A stretch of 64,000 nt of DNA from Bacteroidia bacterium (GCA_019695215.1 JAIBAK010000012.1:16967-80966), one strand, 5' to 3'; shown: positions 8,363 through 17,760, numbered from the stretch's first letter. Program-made: numbers and translations. Notes: a model not told the origin generated them from the letters alone.

Positions 8363-10666
8363 TCAGTGGTTTGTATGGTACACTGCAGCTTTAACCTGCA
8401 ATTTATAATCGGCCTGTTTTTCATTAGTCAAATAACATTTAAAAAACACCAAACTATCACCGCCCGAAACAGGTTTTATTTTTTGATGGTAGCGAAAAGT
8501 TTTTTTTTCCGCCTCTATCCCGAAAGAAACCCATAACAGCAAACTGTCTTTTGAATTAGTGAGTTGATACACCCCGTGAAGGGGCACTTTAGCGGGTTGA
8601 TTAAAAATACCAAAGAGGTCAAGCACCAGTTCTTTTGCCGGAACTCGGGTTTGGGGAATCACTTCCGAAAAACCGCCCGAAAAAACCACCGGACGCATGA
8701 CTGCTGACCGGTACACCTGATAACCCAGGGAATTAAAATAGATGGAATCGGGCAAAAGGTGCTGTTCAACGGTTGCCCACATATTTGCCCGTCTGAATGC
8801 CTCAATCTGCTGCTGCATTTTTTTCTTCAGGTTTTCATTTTCTGCTGTTACCAGATTAAATTTTTCATCCACCCGGTAGAGCGCATTTTCCGAAACGAAA
8901 TAATTTCCGCTATACATTTCGACAATATCCCGGTTTCCGTTCATAAACACCACCGGTTTTCTGTTGATAAAAGCAGTAGTGGTATCAAGCGAATTGCTAA
9001 CCGCTGTCTGCACAGCAGGAATTTGTATCTGATACATTTTTTGCAACCAAACCAATAAAGGTTCATAAAGATCGAGGTGGCTTCCTACACTATGAAATAC
9101 GTGAGGAGCTTTGAGCAGTGGCGAATAAACTATTAATGGCACATGGTAGCGCTTTAAACTGTTTCGTGCCGGAATATCGGTCATGGGATGATCTCCCGTT
9201 ATAATGAATACCGTATTCTTAAAGTCGGGGAGTTTGCTGTAAGCCGAAATATATTCTCTCAGCGCATCGTCAGTAAACATTACCGCCCTCAGGTATTTTC
9301 CATACTTTAATTCAAACTCCGATTGCTCACCCGTTTTTTTAAGAACCTGCTGTGTTACTCGTTTCTGATAAGCCTCTTCTTCCTGAATGGTAAAGGGATT
9401 GTGCATACTCCCGGTAAAAAAGATATCAAGCAGCGGACGGCTTTGCTGAACTTTGGTTAGTTCCATGGCTTTTCGCATCAAACTCCGGTCGTCATATCCC
9501 CAAAAAAAGTTGTCCTTTTCCTTTACCAGAATACGCGGATATTTTCCTTCGAATTTTTCTTTGTCGGTAATGCGGTCAATAAAGTTTTGCTCGTAATACA
9601 CGTTTTTATTGTGAAACCAGGCGCCCTGACCGTAGTAAAACGAAGTATAATATCCGTTTTGCTTTAACACATTTACCAGCGAAAAGTGATAAGGCATGCT
9701 CTCGAGCATGGTAAACCCGCTTCGCCCGTAAGGAAGCGAACCCGTAAGTGAAGGAGTAACTGCATAAGAACGCTCGCCCAGCGTTAGAAAACGATCCCAG
9801 TACAACGAGTTATTTTTTAAACTGTCGAGAAATGGCATGAGCTGAAGTCCGTGGTAGGGATGCAAAAAATCATCGGCCAAACCCTCAACCATCAAAACCA
9901 CAATATTGGGTAGTTTGTCTCCCGCGTTAAACCAACTCCCTAAAACATCCTGCTTTGTAGTTTCATGCAAAAAAGGAAATTCATTGCCAATATAATTCAT
10001 CCCGGTAAAGGCTTCACGATATTGCTTCACTATTGCCCGGTAATCCCCTTCAGCGTTCGTTTCTTTTTTCGCTAAAAACCGGTAAGCTGACTGAAAGAAA
10101 TAGACCGGTTTATTCAGCACATAACGGGTATCGCTTTCATTGGGAGCATAAAGGGCAAGACAAAAAATTCCGGAAAGCCAAACAAAAAGCATCGCGCGGT
10201 TCAACCATTTCACCACTCTTCCTTTAAGCATAAACACTCCGGCTGCGGTAAGGGGAGCCAGCACCATAAAACCGATTACCTGAATGTAATTTACCTCGGT
10301 GGTTTTAACGGTAAACAAAACCTCCTGCCTTGTGTGTTCAAATAAAAATTTATCAAGCGGCTGAAGCTGGTAAATAAAATATTGAAGAATAAGGACAGCA
10401 GCAATCAGATAAAGTGAAAATAAAGTAAGCACAATAACAACCGACCCTTTTTTAAATCGCTTGTGAAGCAAAAAATACAACAACAATCCGGCAACAAGTA
10501 ACGGGGTAAGAAAAACGGCATCCTGCAATAACCCCGCAAGCTCAGGCCTGATCAAAGATAGCCCCGGATGAAACCGCGAAAGCATCAGGCACTCGTAGGC
10601 CCGCAAACTAACAAGCAATACGAAAAAAAAACGGACAAGCCGTGTGTATGCCGGTAACTGATTCAT
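8363..10666 (-). CDS. LtaS-like membrane phosphoglycerol transferase/sulfatase-fold protein (767 aa)
   Basis: Second, longer member of the same family in this cluster. About five N-terminal membrane helices (to residue ~175), a linker, then the sulfatase-type domain: VLMVEGLADDF (metal-binding Glu), LGERSYAVTPSLTG (nucleophile loop, Ser where LtaS/EptA have Thr), FFTGSMHNPF and ITGDHPMTD (Asp-His metal site). A C-terminal region of ~200 residues after the catalytic domain is rich in predicted strands and absent from the shorter paralogue. It is followed by the GH3-type gene after 83 bp. The two paralogues are too different to be a recent duplication, so they may act on different acceptors or in sequence. 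Confidence 0.84.
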   Translation of the reverse strand: MNQLPAYTRLVRFFFVLLVSLRAYECLMLSRFHPGLSLIRPELAGLLQDAVFLTPLLVAGLLLYFLLHKRFKKGSVVIVLTLFSLYLIAAVLILQYFIYQLQPLDKFLFEHTRQEVLFTVKTTEVNYIQVIGFMVLAPLTAAGVFMLKGRVVKWLNRAMLFVWLSGIFCLALYAPNESDTRYVLNKPVYFFQSAYRFLAKKETNAEGDYRAIVKQYREAFTGMNYIGNEFPFLHETTKQDVLGSWFNAGDKLPNIVVLMVEGLADDFLHPYHGLQLMPFLDSLKNNSLYWDRFLTLGERSYAVTPSLTGSLPYGRSGFTMLESMPYHFSLVNVLKQNGYYTSFYYGQGAWFHNKNVYYEQNFIDRITDKEKFEGKYPRILVKEKDNFFWGYDDRSLMRKAMELTKVQQSRPLLDIFFTGSMHNPFTIQEEEAYQKRVTQQVLKKTGEQSEFELKYGKYLRAVMFTDDALREYISAYSKLPDFKNTVFIITGDHPMTDIPARNSLKRYHVPLIVYSPLLKAPHVFHSVGSHLDLYEPLLVWLQKMYQIQIPAVQTAVSNSLDTTTAFINRKPVVFMNGNRDIVEMYSGNYFVSENALYRVDEKFNLVTAENENLKKKMQQQIEAFRRANMWATVEQHLLPDSIYFNSLGYQVYRSAVMRPVVFSGGFSEVIPQTRVPAKELVLDLFGIFNQPAKVPLHGVYQLTNSKDSLLLWVSFGIEAEKKTFRYHQKIKPVSGGDSLVFFKCYLTNEKQADYKLQVKAAVYHTNH

Positions 10667-10805
10667 GTGCGGGAGCTAAAATACGCAAATATTTGCTTGC
10701 GTGATGAAGGCTTTAATTTCATTGCGGTACCGGAGCTAATCCCCGTTTTTGACAATCAAGGCATTAGATTTGGCCTATTGTAGCACCTTAACGTGTTTAA
10801 ATTTG

Positions 10806-10813
10806 TAACTTTG
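10806..10813 (+). promoter_or_regulatory. Probable -7 box, TAACTTTG
   Basis: Exact match to the Bacteroidota -7 consensus TAnnTTTG, 10 nt before the ATG of the 128-residue protein. No good TTTG -33 box sits at the usual 19-20 nt spacing, so this is one half of a promoter by eye. The implied leader would be only a few bases long. Confidence 0.4.
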
Positions 10814-10823
10814 GCAATTAACC

Positions 10824-11210
10824 ATGAGCGAAACAAATACAACACTTCCGGAACCCGAAACCATTGATCAGGTTACGAAAGAGAAATATATTTTAATTAC
10901 GTTTACCCTGAAAAAGCAGTTCGGGAAAAAACCGGATTTGAACGGAATTATTTTTTTAATAGGCATGCAGGAACTGGGGCAGGTAAGGGAATTTACCAAA
11001 GAAGAAAAAATTGATTTGATGCATATTGCCACCTGCAAGCTGCTAAGTTACGAAGGATACTACTCCTTTACCGGACGCGATGCGGACGGATGGCCGCAGT
11101 GGAATCTGGAAAAACCCCTGCCGCCCTACGATTTATTCAGTCAGGAAGTACTGCTGAAAAAAAATATTGTGCGCTATTTTGAAGAAGAAAATTTACCCAT
11201 GCAACCATGA
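10824..11210 (+). CDS. Conserved-looking hypothetical protein, 128 aa
   Basis: A small soluble protein without signal peptide or membrane helix, not recognised. It is mixed alpha/beta, with a central stretch GIIFLIGMQELGQ and a helix FTKEEKIDLMHIATCKLL followed by YEGYYSFTGRDADGWPQW. Its stop overlaps the start of the cyclophilin-like gene by 4 bp (ATGA), so it is the first gene of a tightly coupled run leading through the DUF5686 protein to MenD. Codon use looks like the surrounding core genes. It is probably a real gene, given the perfect -7 box just upstream and the coupled overlap; the function is unknown. Confidence 0.8.
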   Translation: MSETNTTLPEPETIDQVTKEKYILITFTLKKQFGKKPDLNGIIFLIGMQELGQVREFTKEEKIDLMHIATCKLLSYEGYYSFTGRDADGWPQWNLEKPLPPYDLFSQEVLLKKNIVRYFEEENLPMQP

Positions 11211-11869
11211 GATATTTAGTACTGCTTTTAGTAAGTCTGTGTTTGTTTACGCAGGTACAGGCTCAAAAAAAAGAAAAGGTAAAATATGTACGCATTATTA
11301 CCGACTCGGGTGATATTAAAATTAAACTGTATAATGAAACTCCGGCTCACCGCGATAATTTTTTATCGCTCGTAAAACAAAAATATTATGATGAGCTGCT
11401 GTTTCATTTCATCAAGCAACATTCCATTATTGAAGGAGGCGACCCCAACAGCTACAATTGCAACGACAGCACCGTGCTTGGCGAAGGAAATCCCGGATAT
11501 ACGCTGGCTGCCGAAATTGTGGATGGAAAGTACATGAAACGCGGTGCGCTGGTTGCCTCGCGAAGGGGCGACAAGGTTAACCCTAACCGCGAATCAAACG
11601 GAAGCCAGTTTTTTATTGTGCAGGGACGCAAATTCAGTATGCAGGAACTGTCGCTTATTGAACGCCAGAAAAAAGACACATTTACCGATGACCAAAAAGC
11701 CGTTTACATGACCGAAGGCGGAGTGCCTGCCTGGGACGGGATGTACACCGTATTCGGAGAAATTGTAGAAGGATTTGATGTACTCGATAAGCTGATGGCT
11801 ATTCCGACAAAAAGCAACGGACGTCCGGTGGTGGACATAAAAATCTGGATGCGTATTGTGAAAAGATAG
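11207..11869 (+). CDS. Cyclophilin-type peptidyl-prolyl isomerase-like exported protein, catalytic Arg replaced
   Basis: A 220-residue exported protein (signal peptide ending VQAQ). The cyclophilin fold is clear: an N-terminal strand with DSGDIKIKLYNETPAHRDNF, then the active-site strand, GALVASRR, SNGSQFFIVQG and a C-terminal VFGEIVEGFDVLDKL. In active cyclophilins the active-site strand reads FHR...QGGD; here it is FHF (His67-Phe68) followed by IIEGGDP, so the catalytic Arg is Phe and the Gln is Glu. The FFIVQG strand is intact. An insertion of ~25 residues with charged helix precedes VPAWDGMYTVFG. Likely a periplasmic binding or chaperone protein with little isomerase activity. It overlaps the previous gene by 4 bp and is followed by the DUF5686 gene after 2 nt. 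Confidence 0.86.
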   Translation: MRYLVLLLVSLCLFTQVQAQKKEKVKYVRIITDSGDIKIKLYNETPAHRDNFLSLVKQKYYDELLFHFIKQHSIIEGGDPNSYNCNDSTVLGEGNPGYTLAAEIVDGKYMKRGALVASRRGDKVNPNRESNGSQFFIVQGRKFSMQELSLIERQKKDTFTDDQKAVYMTEGGVPAWDGMYTVFGEIVEGFDVLDKLMAIPTKSNGRPVVDIKIWMRIVKR

Positions 11870-11871
11870 AA

Positions 11872-14388
11872 GTGAAAAGTTCTTTCTTTCCTTTTCTTTT
11901 AGTTTTAATTTTTGGTGTTTCGTGCCTTCAGGTAAAGGCACAGGAGACCATTATTACCGGTAAAGTAACCGATGCAAAAACCGGTGAAGCGGTTCCGTTT
12001 GCCCGCGTTTTTTTCCCGAATACCACCACTGCCACAGCAACCGATTTTGACGGAAATTACCGATTAAAAACAACACTTAAGGTAGATAGCATCGGAGTGC
12101 TGTTTGTTGGATACATTACCCGTATAAAACCCGTGAAGTACGGAGCCACTCAGGTAATCAATTTTCAGCTGGTGGAAAGCAATACCATGCTGCGCGAAAT
12201 TGTGGTAAAGCCCGGAGAGAATCCTGCTCTTAAAATTATGAGGCAGGTAATTGAACACAAAGAGCAAAACGACCCCGACAAATTAATGGCCTACGAATGC
12301 GAAAGTTTTAACCGCATTGATATTTCGGTCGATAATATTTCAGACAAAATTAAGAACCGCAAAATTTTTAAAGATATCCGTGAGCTGATGGATAGCGTAA
12401 TTAAACTCTCGGGCGAAGACGGGAAACCCATACTCCCCATTTTTGTCTCTGAAACGGTTTCAGATTTTTATTATACCAAAAACCCGCGAAGGGTTAAAGA
12501 ACGCATACGCGCCACTAAACTTACCGGTGTGGGCATTGAAGACGGGTCGCTGGTATCTCAACTGCTTGGCTCCACTTTTCAGCAATACAATTTTTATGAA
12601 AACTGGAACCGCATTCTGGAAAAAGATTTTGTTTCGCCTATTGCCAACAGCGGCAATATGTACTACATCTACACCCTGCGCGATACCGTGTGGATTGGCA
12701 ATACGTTTTGTTACGAAATTCAGGTAAACCCCAAGCGTGCTCAGGACCTCGCTTTTACCGGCACCATCTGGATTGCCGATACTTCCTTCGCTCTGAAAAG
12801 AGTGGTGCTTGAAGTAGGAAAAGAAGCCAACCTCAATTTTATTCAGAAACTGAAAATACAACAGGAATTAGTACCCAGCGGACAGGGACCATGGGTGCAA
12901 AGCAAAGCGCGTATTTTGGTTGATGTAGCGCAACTCACCGAAAACACCGCAGGGATGCTCGCCCGGTTTTATACCTCTAATAAAAGTTATACGTACAACA
13001 ATATCCGTCCGGCTAAGTTTTATGAACAAAAAATTGAAGTAGAAGAAGACGCCCAAAATTATACCACCGAATACTGGGACAAAGCAAGACACGACTCCCT
13101 GACTCAGGAAGAAAAATACGTGTACAGCATGGTTGACTCGGTGAAAAAAGTACCCACCCTTAAAACCCTTGCCGAACTGGCCGACATTGCAGTGAATGGA
13201 TATTACACCATAGGGAAGGTTGATGCAGGTCCGTATATTTATGCGTTAGGATACAACCGGGTGGAAGGATACCGTTTCAGGCTGGGAGGAAAAACAAATG
13301 CGCAGTTTAGCCGCAAATATGTGCTGAAAGGATACCTTGCCTACGGAGAACGCGACCGGAAATTTAAATATTCGGCACAGGCCGAATACATCATTTCCCG
13401 CAAGCCCTGGACAAAAATTGTTTTTTACCGGAAAGAAGACATCACCCCGCTTGGCATTGTTGACCGGCCCGATGAGTCGGGAGATAATTTATTTAATGCC
13501 GTTTCTACCATTACCTCCCTTAAGCGGTTTGGCTGGTATGAAGACAACCGCATCTGGATTGAAAAAACACTTAACAAAAATTTCAGTCAGAAACTGATTA
13601 TCCAAAACACCTCCTTCTCGCCACGCGGTATTTTTCCTTTTGCCTATTACAACAATCCGGAGTTACCCGCCAGCAGCACCCTTTCAAATAACTACACCTT
13701 AAACTTTGTAACCCTCGAAACCCGTTTTGCCTACAATGAAACTTTTTTACAAAACGACAATGAGCGCATTAGTCTGGGTGCCGACAAAGGACCCGAAATT
13801 ACACTTTCGGTTTCGTATGGACCTGCTGCTGCATTTGGTGGCAGTTTCGATTTTTCGCGGGTACAATTAGATATTGAACAATACCCCAACTGGGGCGTTT
13901 TAGGAAACGGTTACTATGCGTTTCATGCAGGATATTATTTTTCGCGATTACCCTACCCTGCTCTTGAAGTACACCGGGGAAATCAATCGTTTTTATACAA
14001 TAGCCAAACGTATAACCTCATGCGTTTTTTTGAATTTGTAAGCGACCACTACGCGGCTTTTTCCTACGAACATTACTTTGAAGGATTAATGACCAACAGA
14101 GTACCGCTTATTAAAAAATTAAAAATACGCACGTTTGCCAATACCAAATTTTTAGTGGGAGGTATCCGCAAAGAAAATATTTCCCTGCATCCCTCTACTA
14201 TCCTCAACGACCCCACCCAACCGGCCTTCTACACGCTTTCCTTTACCAAACCTTACTGGGAGGCCGGATACGGAATTGAAAATATTCTGCACCTTATCCG
14301 AATTGACTTTATTCACCGGCTCACCTACCTTCACCACCCCGATGTAAGTTCGTTCGGAGTTAAAATTTCCATGCAGTTTAAACTTTAA
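11872..14388 (+). CDS. DUF5686-type outer-membrane protein with carboxypeptidase-regulatory-like domain
   Basis: An 838-residue protein starting at GTG, 2 nt after the previous stop; the GTG start is supported by the signal peptide that follows at once (MKSSFFPFLLVLIFG ... VKAQ). Residues ~26-105 form a carboxypeptidase-D regulatory-like beta domain (ITGKVTDAKTGEAVPFARV), and the remainder matches the DUF5686 pattern, ending in a long series of amphipathic, aromatic-rich strands consistent with an outer-membrane barrel (last residues SMQFKL). The family is common in Bacteroidota; its role is not established. It may be co-transcribed with the cyclophilin-like gene, which could act as its folding factor (inference), and with MenD, whose ATG is 3 nt after its stop. 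Confidence 0.85.
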   Translation: MKSSFFPFLLVLIFGVSCLQVKAQETIITGKVTDAKTGEAVPFARVFFPNTTTATATDFDGNYRLKTTLKVDSIGVLFVGYITRIKPVKYGATQVINFQLVESNTMLREIVVKPGENPALKIMRQVIEHKEQNDPDKLMAYECESFNRIDISVDNISDKIKNRKIFKDIRELMDSVIKLSGEDGKPILPIFVSETVSDFYYTKNPRRVKERIRATKLTGVGIEDGSLVSQLLGSTFQQYNFYENWNRILEKDFVSPIANSGNMYYIYTLRDTVWIGNTFCYEIQVNPKRAQDLAFTGTIWIADTSFALKRVVLEVGKEANLNFIQKLKIQQELVPSGQGPWVQSKARILVDVAQLTENTAGMLARFYTSNKSYTYNNIRPAKFYEQKIEVEEDAQNYTTEYWDKARHDSLTQEEKYVYSMVDSVKKVPTLKTLAELADIAVNGYYTIGKVDAGPYIYALGYNRVEGYRFRLGGKTNAQFSRKYVLKGYLAYGERDRKFKYSAQAEYIISRKPWTKIVFYRKEDITPLGIVDRPDESGDNLFNAVSTITSLKRFGWYEDNRIWIEKTLNKNFSQKLIIQNTSFSPRGIFPFAYYNNPELPASSTLSNNYTLNFVTLETRFAYNETFLQNDNERISLGADKGPEITLSVSYGPAAAFGGSFDFSRVQLDIEQYPNWGVLGNGYYAFHAGYYFSRLPYPALEVHRGNQSFLYNSQTYNLMRFFEFVSDHYAAFSYEHYFEGLMTNRVPLIKKLKIRTFANTKFLVGGIRKENISLHPSTILNDPTQPAFYTLSFTKPYWEAGYGIENILHLIRIDFIHRLTYLHHPDVSSFGVKISMQFKL

Positions 14389-14391
14389 GGC

Positions 14392-16053
14392 ATGTATCAG
14401 TCGTTCATCAATCAGCTTCCGGTTATTTGCCACCAGCAGGGTGTTGAAGACATTATTATCTCACCCGGTTCGCGTTCGGCTCCGCTTACACTTGCGTTTG
14501 CCCGGTATAAAAAATTTACTGTCCGAATGGTGGTAGATGAACGAAGCGCTGCATTTATTGCGCTGGGTATTGCGCAGCAAAAAAGAAAACCGGTAGTGCT
14601 CATTTGCACATCGGGAACGGCAGTGCTCAATTATGCCCCCGCGGTAGCCGAAGCCTTTTTTCAAAAAATTCCGTTGCTTATTTTAACAGCCGACCGCCCT
14701 CCGGAATTAATAGGACGGCAGGACGGGCAAACGATTTATCAGGAAAACGTATTCGGGAAACATGTAAAAGCTTTTTATCAGCTACCCGATCATTTCACAA
14801 AAGATGATAAGGAACCGGCTAACATCCTTGCGCAGGCATTGAACCGGTGTTGCCTTAACGGAGGCGGACCCGTTCATATCAATATTCCGCTGCGCGAACC
14901 CCTGTATGAACCCGAAACTCCCTACCCTGAAAAAATAGAGACTGCTGAGGTGACGGCAGAAAAAATCCTTCCCGATTTTTCAGGGTTAACCGAAACCCTG
15001 CAGTCATATTCAAAAATACTGATTGCCGCAGCTTCTCTCCCTTTTAAAAACGGATTAGCCCAACAGGTTGAGCAATTAATTCAGAAACAAAAACTGGTTT
15101 GGCTGGCAGATATTACTTCAAACCTGCGGGGTGCACACACTCAAAATGCCTACGATTTTTTACTGGGACAGCCCGATGAAAAAATAAAACAAACCCTGAG
15201 GCCGGAGGTACTGATTACCGTTGGCGATAACCATGTATCAAAAAATCTGAAATTGTTTTTGAAGACGCATAAACCACTTAAACATTTTCATTTTACACTG
15301 AGCGAAACAGCCCCCGATACGTTTCAGGCAAATGTACACCACCTGCGTGCCGGAGTTGAAACGTTACTTTCCCTGCTTGATACATCCTCCATAAAAAATC
15401 AGGAAGCATATTATGCAGACTGGAATGAACTCAATTCAAAGGCAACCTTTCAGCTTAATGAATACCTCACCGCTGCTCCCTTTGGTGAATTCAGTGCGGT
15501 AAACAGTTTGCTGCGCGAGGTTCACCCGCCCGCCCAGTGGCAATTAGCCAACAGCATGCCTGTGCGCTATGCCAATTATATTCCCATCCATTCGTTAAAC
15601 AGTTTTTACAGCAACCTCGGAACAAGCGGTATTGACGGAAGCATGTCAACCGCGGCAGGAGCTGCACTCGCGGTAACCCATCCTGTTTTTTTACTCACCG
15701 GAGATCTTTCTTTTTTATATGATGAACACGCCCTGTGGAACGATTTTGTTCCGCCCAACCTGCGCATCCTTGTAATCAATAATGGTGGTGGCGGAATTTT
15801 CAGGCTCATTGACGGCCCCCGCGATTTACCCGAACGGGAGGAGTTGTTTTCACTTCACAACAAAAGAAGCATCAGAGAAGTGGCACATCACTACGGACTG
15901 CATTACCACCGCGCGGCTAATGCACACAGCCTTGAAGGTGTTATTGCGCAGTTTTATCACCCCACATCCAAAGCCATTATGGCCGAAATAATCACCGAAC
16001 CCGAAACAGATATTCAGGTATTTCAGCAATTTAAAAAGCTAATCAGCATTTAA
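14392..16053 (+). CDS. menD: MenD, SEPHCHC synthase (menaquinone synthesis)
   Basis: A 553-residue ThDP enzyme that adds 2-oxoglutarate to isochorismate to give 2-succinyl-5-enolpyruvyl-6-hydroxy-3-cyclohexene-1-carboxylate. Evidence: N-terminal SPGSRSAPLTLA, VDERSAAFIALG with the conserved Glu for ThDP activation, ICTSGTAVLNYAPAVAEA, TADRPPEL, and the C-terminal ThDP/metal motif starting at GDLSFLYDEHAL and continuing to NNGGGGIFR. Length is normal for MenD. It begins 3 nt after the DUF5686 gene, which makes it the last member of the 10.8-16.1 kb run, and is followed 54 bp later by MenB. Other men genes are not in the window. Confidence 0.95.
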   Translation: MYQSFINQLPVICHQQGVEDIIISPGSRSAPLTLAFARYKKFTVRMVVDERSAAFIALGIAQQKRKPVVLICTSGTAVLNYAPAVAEAFFQKIPLLILTADRPPELIGRQDGQTIYQENVFGKHVKAFYQLPDHFTKDDKEPANILAQALNRCCLNGGGPVHINIPLREPLYEPETPYPEKIETAEVTAEKILPDFSGLTETLQSYSKILIAAASLPFKNGLAQQVEQLIQKQKLVWLADITSNLRGAHTQNAYDFLLGQPDEKIKQTLRPEVLITVGDNHVSKNLKLFLKTHKPLKHFHFTLSETAPDTFQANVHHLRAGVETLLSLLDTSSIKNQEAYYADWNELNSKATFQLNEYLTAAPFGEFSAVNSLLREVHPPAQWQLANSMPVRYANYIPIHSLNSFYSNLGTSGIDGSMSTAAGAALAVTHPVFLLTGDLSFLYDEHALWNDFVPPNLRILVINNGGGGIFRLIDGPRDLPEREELFSLHNKRSIREVAHHYGLHYHRAANAHSLEGVIAQFYHPTSKAIMAEIITEPETDIQVFQQFKKLISI

Positions 16054-16077
16054 GTACTTAAGCTGTCAGTTTCTGCT

Positions 16078-16085
16078 TATTTTTG
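16078..16085 (+). promoter_or_regulatory. Probable -7 box, TATTTTTG, before menB
   Basis: Exact TAnnTTTG match 22 nt before the menB ATG, in the 54-bp gap after menD. No clear -33 TTTG is present at the expected distance. It suggests menB can be transcribed on its own as well as by read-through. Confidence 0.35.
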
Positions 16086-16107
16086 TGCCTCATTTTTTAA
16101 AACAAAT

Positions 16108-16932
16108 ATGACATCAACATACAACTGGACCCCCATTAAGGAATACAAAGAAATACTGTTTTCATTTTACGAAGGCATTGCCAAAATAAGTATTAACCGC
16201 CCCGAGCGGCACAATGCCTTTACCCCCCTTACCGTAAAAGAAATGATTGATGCCATGGATATTTGCCGCGAACGAAGCGATATCTCGGTCATCATCCTCA
16301 CGGGTGAAGGCGGACAGGCTTTTTGCAGCGGAGGAGACCAGAAAGTGCGCGGACACGGAGGTTATGTGGGCGATGACGGAGTGCCCCGTTTAAATGTGCT
16401 CGATTTGCAGATGCAGATACGCAGAATACCCAAACCCGTGATTGCAATGGTAGCAGGATGGGCCATTGGTGGCGGACATGTACTGCATGTGATTTGCGAT
16501 TTAAGTATTGCTGCCGAGAATGCTAAATTCGGGCAAACCGGACCCAAGGTGGGAAGTTTTGACGGTGGTTTTGGAGCCAGCTATTTAGCCCGCGTGGTTG
16601 GGCAGAAAAAAGCCCGCGAAATATGGTACCTGTGCGACCAATACAATGCACAGGACGCCCTTGATATGGGCCTCGTGAATAAAGTTGTACCGCTGGAAGC
16701 CCTGGAGCAAACCACCGTAGAATGGTGCAAAAAAATACAGGAGAAAAGCCCGCTGGCTTTGCGTATGCTCAAAGGCGCTTTTAATGCCGAATTAGACGGA
16801 CAGGCCGGACTGCAGCAATTTGCCGGTGATGCCACCCTGTTGTATTACCTGAGCGATGAAGCCAAAGAAGGAAAAAACTCCTTCGTAGAAAAACGCAAAC
16901 CCGATTTTAGCAAGTATCCGAAGTTTCCGTAG
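16108..16932 (+). CDS. menB: MenB, 1,4-dihydroxy-2-naphthoyl-CoA synthase
   Basis: A 274-residue crotonase-fold enzyme that cyclises o-succinylbenzoyl-CoA in menaquinone synthesis. Diagnostic motifs are [13 protein letters not shown], the oxyanion-hole stretch [28 protein letters not shown], the MenB signature [19 protein letters not shown], and the C-terminal [21 protein letters not shown], nearly invariant in MenB and absent from other crotonases. Length is as expected. It is next to menD, so two pathway steps are adjacent, while the rest of the pathway must be encoded elsewhere. Confidence 0.96.
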   Translation: MTSTYNWTPIKEYKEILFSFYEGIAKISINRPERHNAFTPLTVKEMIDAMDICRERSDISVIILTGEGGQAFCSGGDQKVRGHGGYVGDDGVPRLNVLDLQMQIRRIPKPVIAMVAGWAIGGGHVLHVICDLSIAAENAKFGQTGPKVGSFDGGFGASYLARVVGQKKAREIWYLCDQYNAQDALDMGLVNKVVPLEALEQTTVEWCKKIQEKSPLALRMLKGAFNAELDGQAGLQQFAGDATLLYYLSDEAKEGKNSFVEKRKPDFSKYPKFP

Positions 16933-16937
16933 TACTC

Positions 16938-17438
16938 ATGAAACTAAAATGCCTTCTGCTTAAATCATTTAAAGATAAGTTACTCTTTAATCTGATTAAC
17001 GCGCTGGTAATACTATCCGGTTCTGTGACTTTACTTATTTGTTATTTGCAAGATATTAATGATGGTTTGCTTTTGTGGTTGTCTGTGACAGCCTCACTTG
17101 TTACGGTATCTTTTGGCTACATGACCATGTTTTACACCAATGTATCCCTATTATTTGAACAAAAACAATTAGTTGTTTCGTATAACAAAAACAAAACGGT
17201 TATTTCCTATGATAAAATTAAAGATATCACACTAACGGAATATTCAAATAAAGCCGGACTGCATTTTTTCCCGGAATTAAAAATAAGTATTGAGGCGGGA
17301 GATTTTAGGGAAACTTACCGTTTTATCTCTGCCTGCTTTAACAAACCCGAGACCATTGCACAAAAACACCTGCTGCCTTTTTTAAAAGAGAATAAAATCC
17401 CTCATACAAAAACTTTTGAATCTTTTTTTGCCGGCTAA
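16938..17438 (+). CDS. Small two-helix membrane protein, unknown
   Basis: A 166-residue protein starting 6 nt after menB. Two membrane helices occupy about residues 16-37 and 43-66, followed by a soluble beta-rich domain (LFEQKQLVVSYNKNKTVISYDKI ... ELKISIEAGDF) and a C-terminal helix. The two-helix hairpin plus small beta domain resembles bacterial PH-like (YcxB-type) membrane proteins, but this is a loose architectural comparison, not a family assignment. The codon use is more AT-rich than in menB. It is the last core-like gene before the accessory island. Confidence 0.65.
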   Translation: MKLKCLLLKSFKDKLLFNLINALVILSGSVTLLICYLQDINDGLLLWLSVTASLVTVSFGYMTMFYTNVSLLFEQKQLVVSYNKNKTVISYDKIKDITLTEYSNKAGLHFFPELKISIEAGDFRETYRFISACFNKPETIAQKHLLPFLKENKIPHTKTFESFFAG

Positions 17439-17534
17439 TTCCCCGCCAAAGAAGGCGTATTCGCCCAGAAAATCCTAAGGATACATTCTTTTACCGTATT
17501 GTCAGTTGCTGCGTCTGACAAATAATAAGTAACA

Positions 17535-17631
17535 TCATTGCGAACCCTCCCCGTCATCTGCCCGTTCGTGCCCTGTCATGTTGAGCGAAGTCGAAACATA
17601 TGCCCATTCGTGCCCATACCCAAAAAAAGAA
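17535..17631. repeat. Partial copies of dispersed palindromic repeat elements
   Basis: Contains CATTGCGAACCC, the left end of the 130-bp element described next, then a TGTCATGTTGAGCGAAGTCG segment of the type often seen scattered in Bacteroidota intergenic DNA. Two copies of CCCATTCGTGCCC-like sequence occur nearby. No gene is supported here. Confidence 0.6.
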
Positions 17632-17760
17632 ACGTCATTGCGAACCCGGTACTCCGGGTGTGGCAATCCTCTTGTGTGTAGCACCATCCTCCCAACAAGG
17701 GGACTGCTTCGTTCCTCGCAGTGACGGTATGTTTTGTTTTTTGTTCCCCCCTCCTCAGTA
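17632..17760. repeat. Tandem 130-bp palindromic repeat, copy 1
   Basis: First of three head-to-tail copies (period 129-130 bp). It starts ACGTCATTGCGAACCCGG; the hairpin ACCCGG-TACT-CCGGGT lies at 17644-17659. The end motif TCGCAGTGACG pairs with the start CGTCATTGCGA (one G-T wobble), so each unit can fold as one long imperfect stem. The segment is followed by a pyrimidine-rich CCCCCCTCCTCAGTA joint. Confidence 0.85.

Noticed and set aside
16050..16061. Perfect 12-bp palindrome TTAAGTACTTAA at the end of menD as an operator
   Set aside because: It includes the menD stop codon, is AT-rich and short, and has no second copy; chance is likely.
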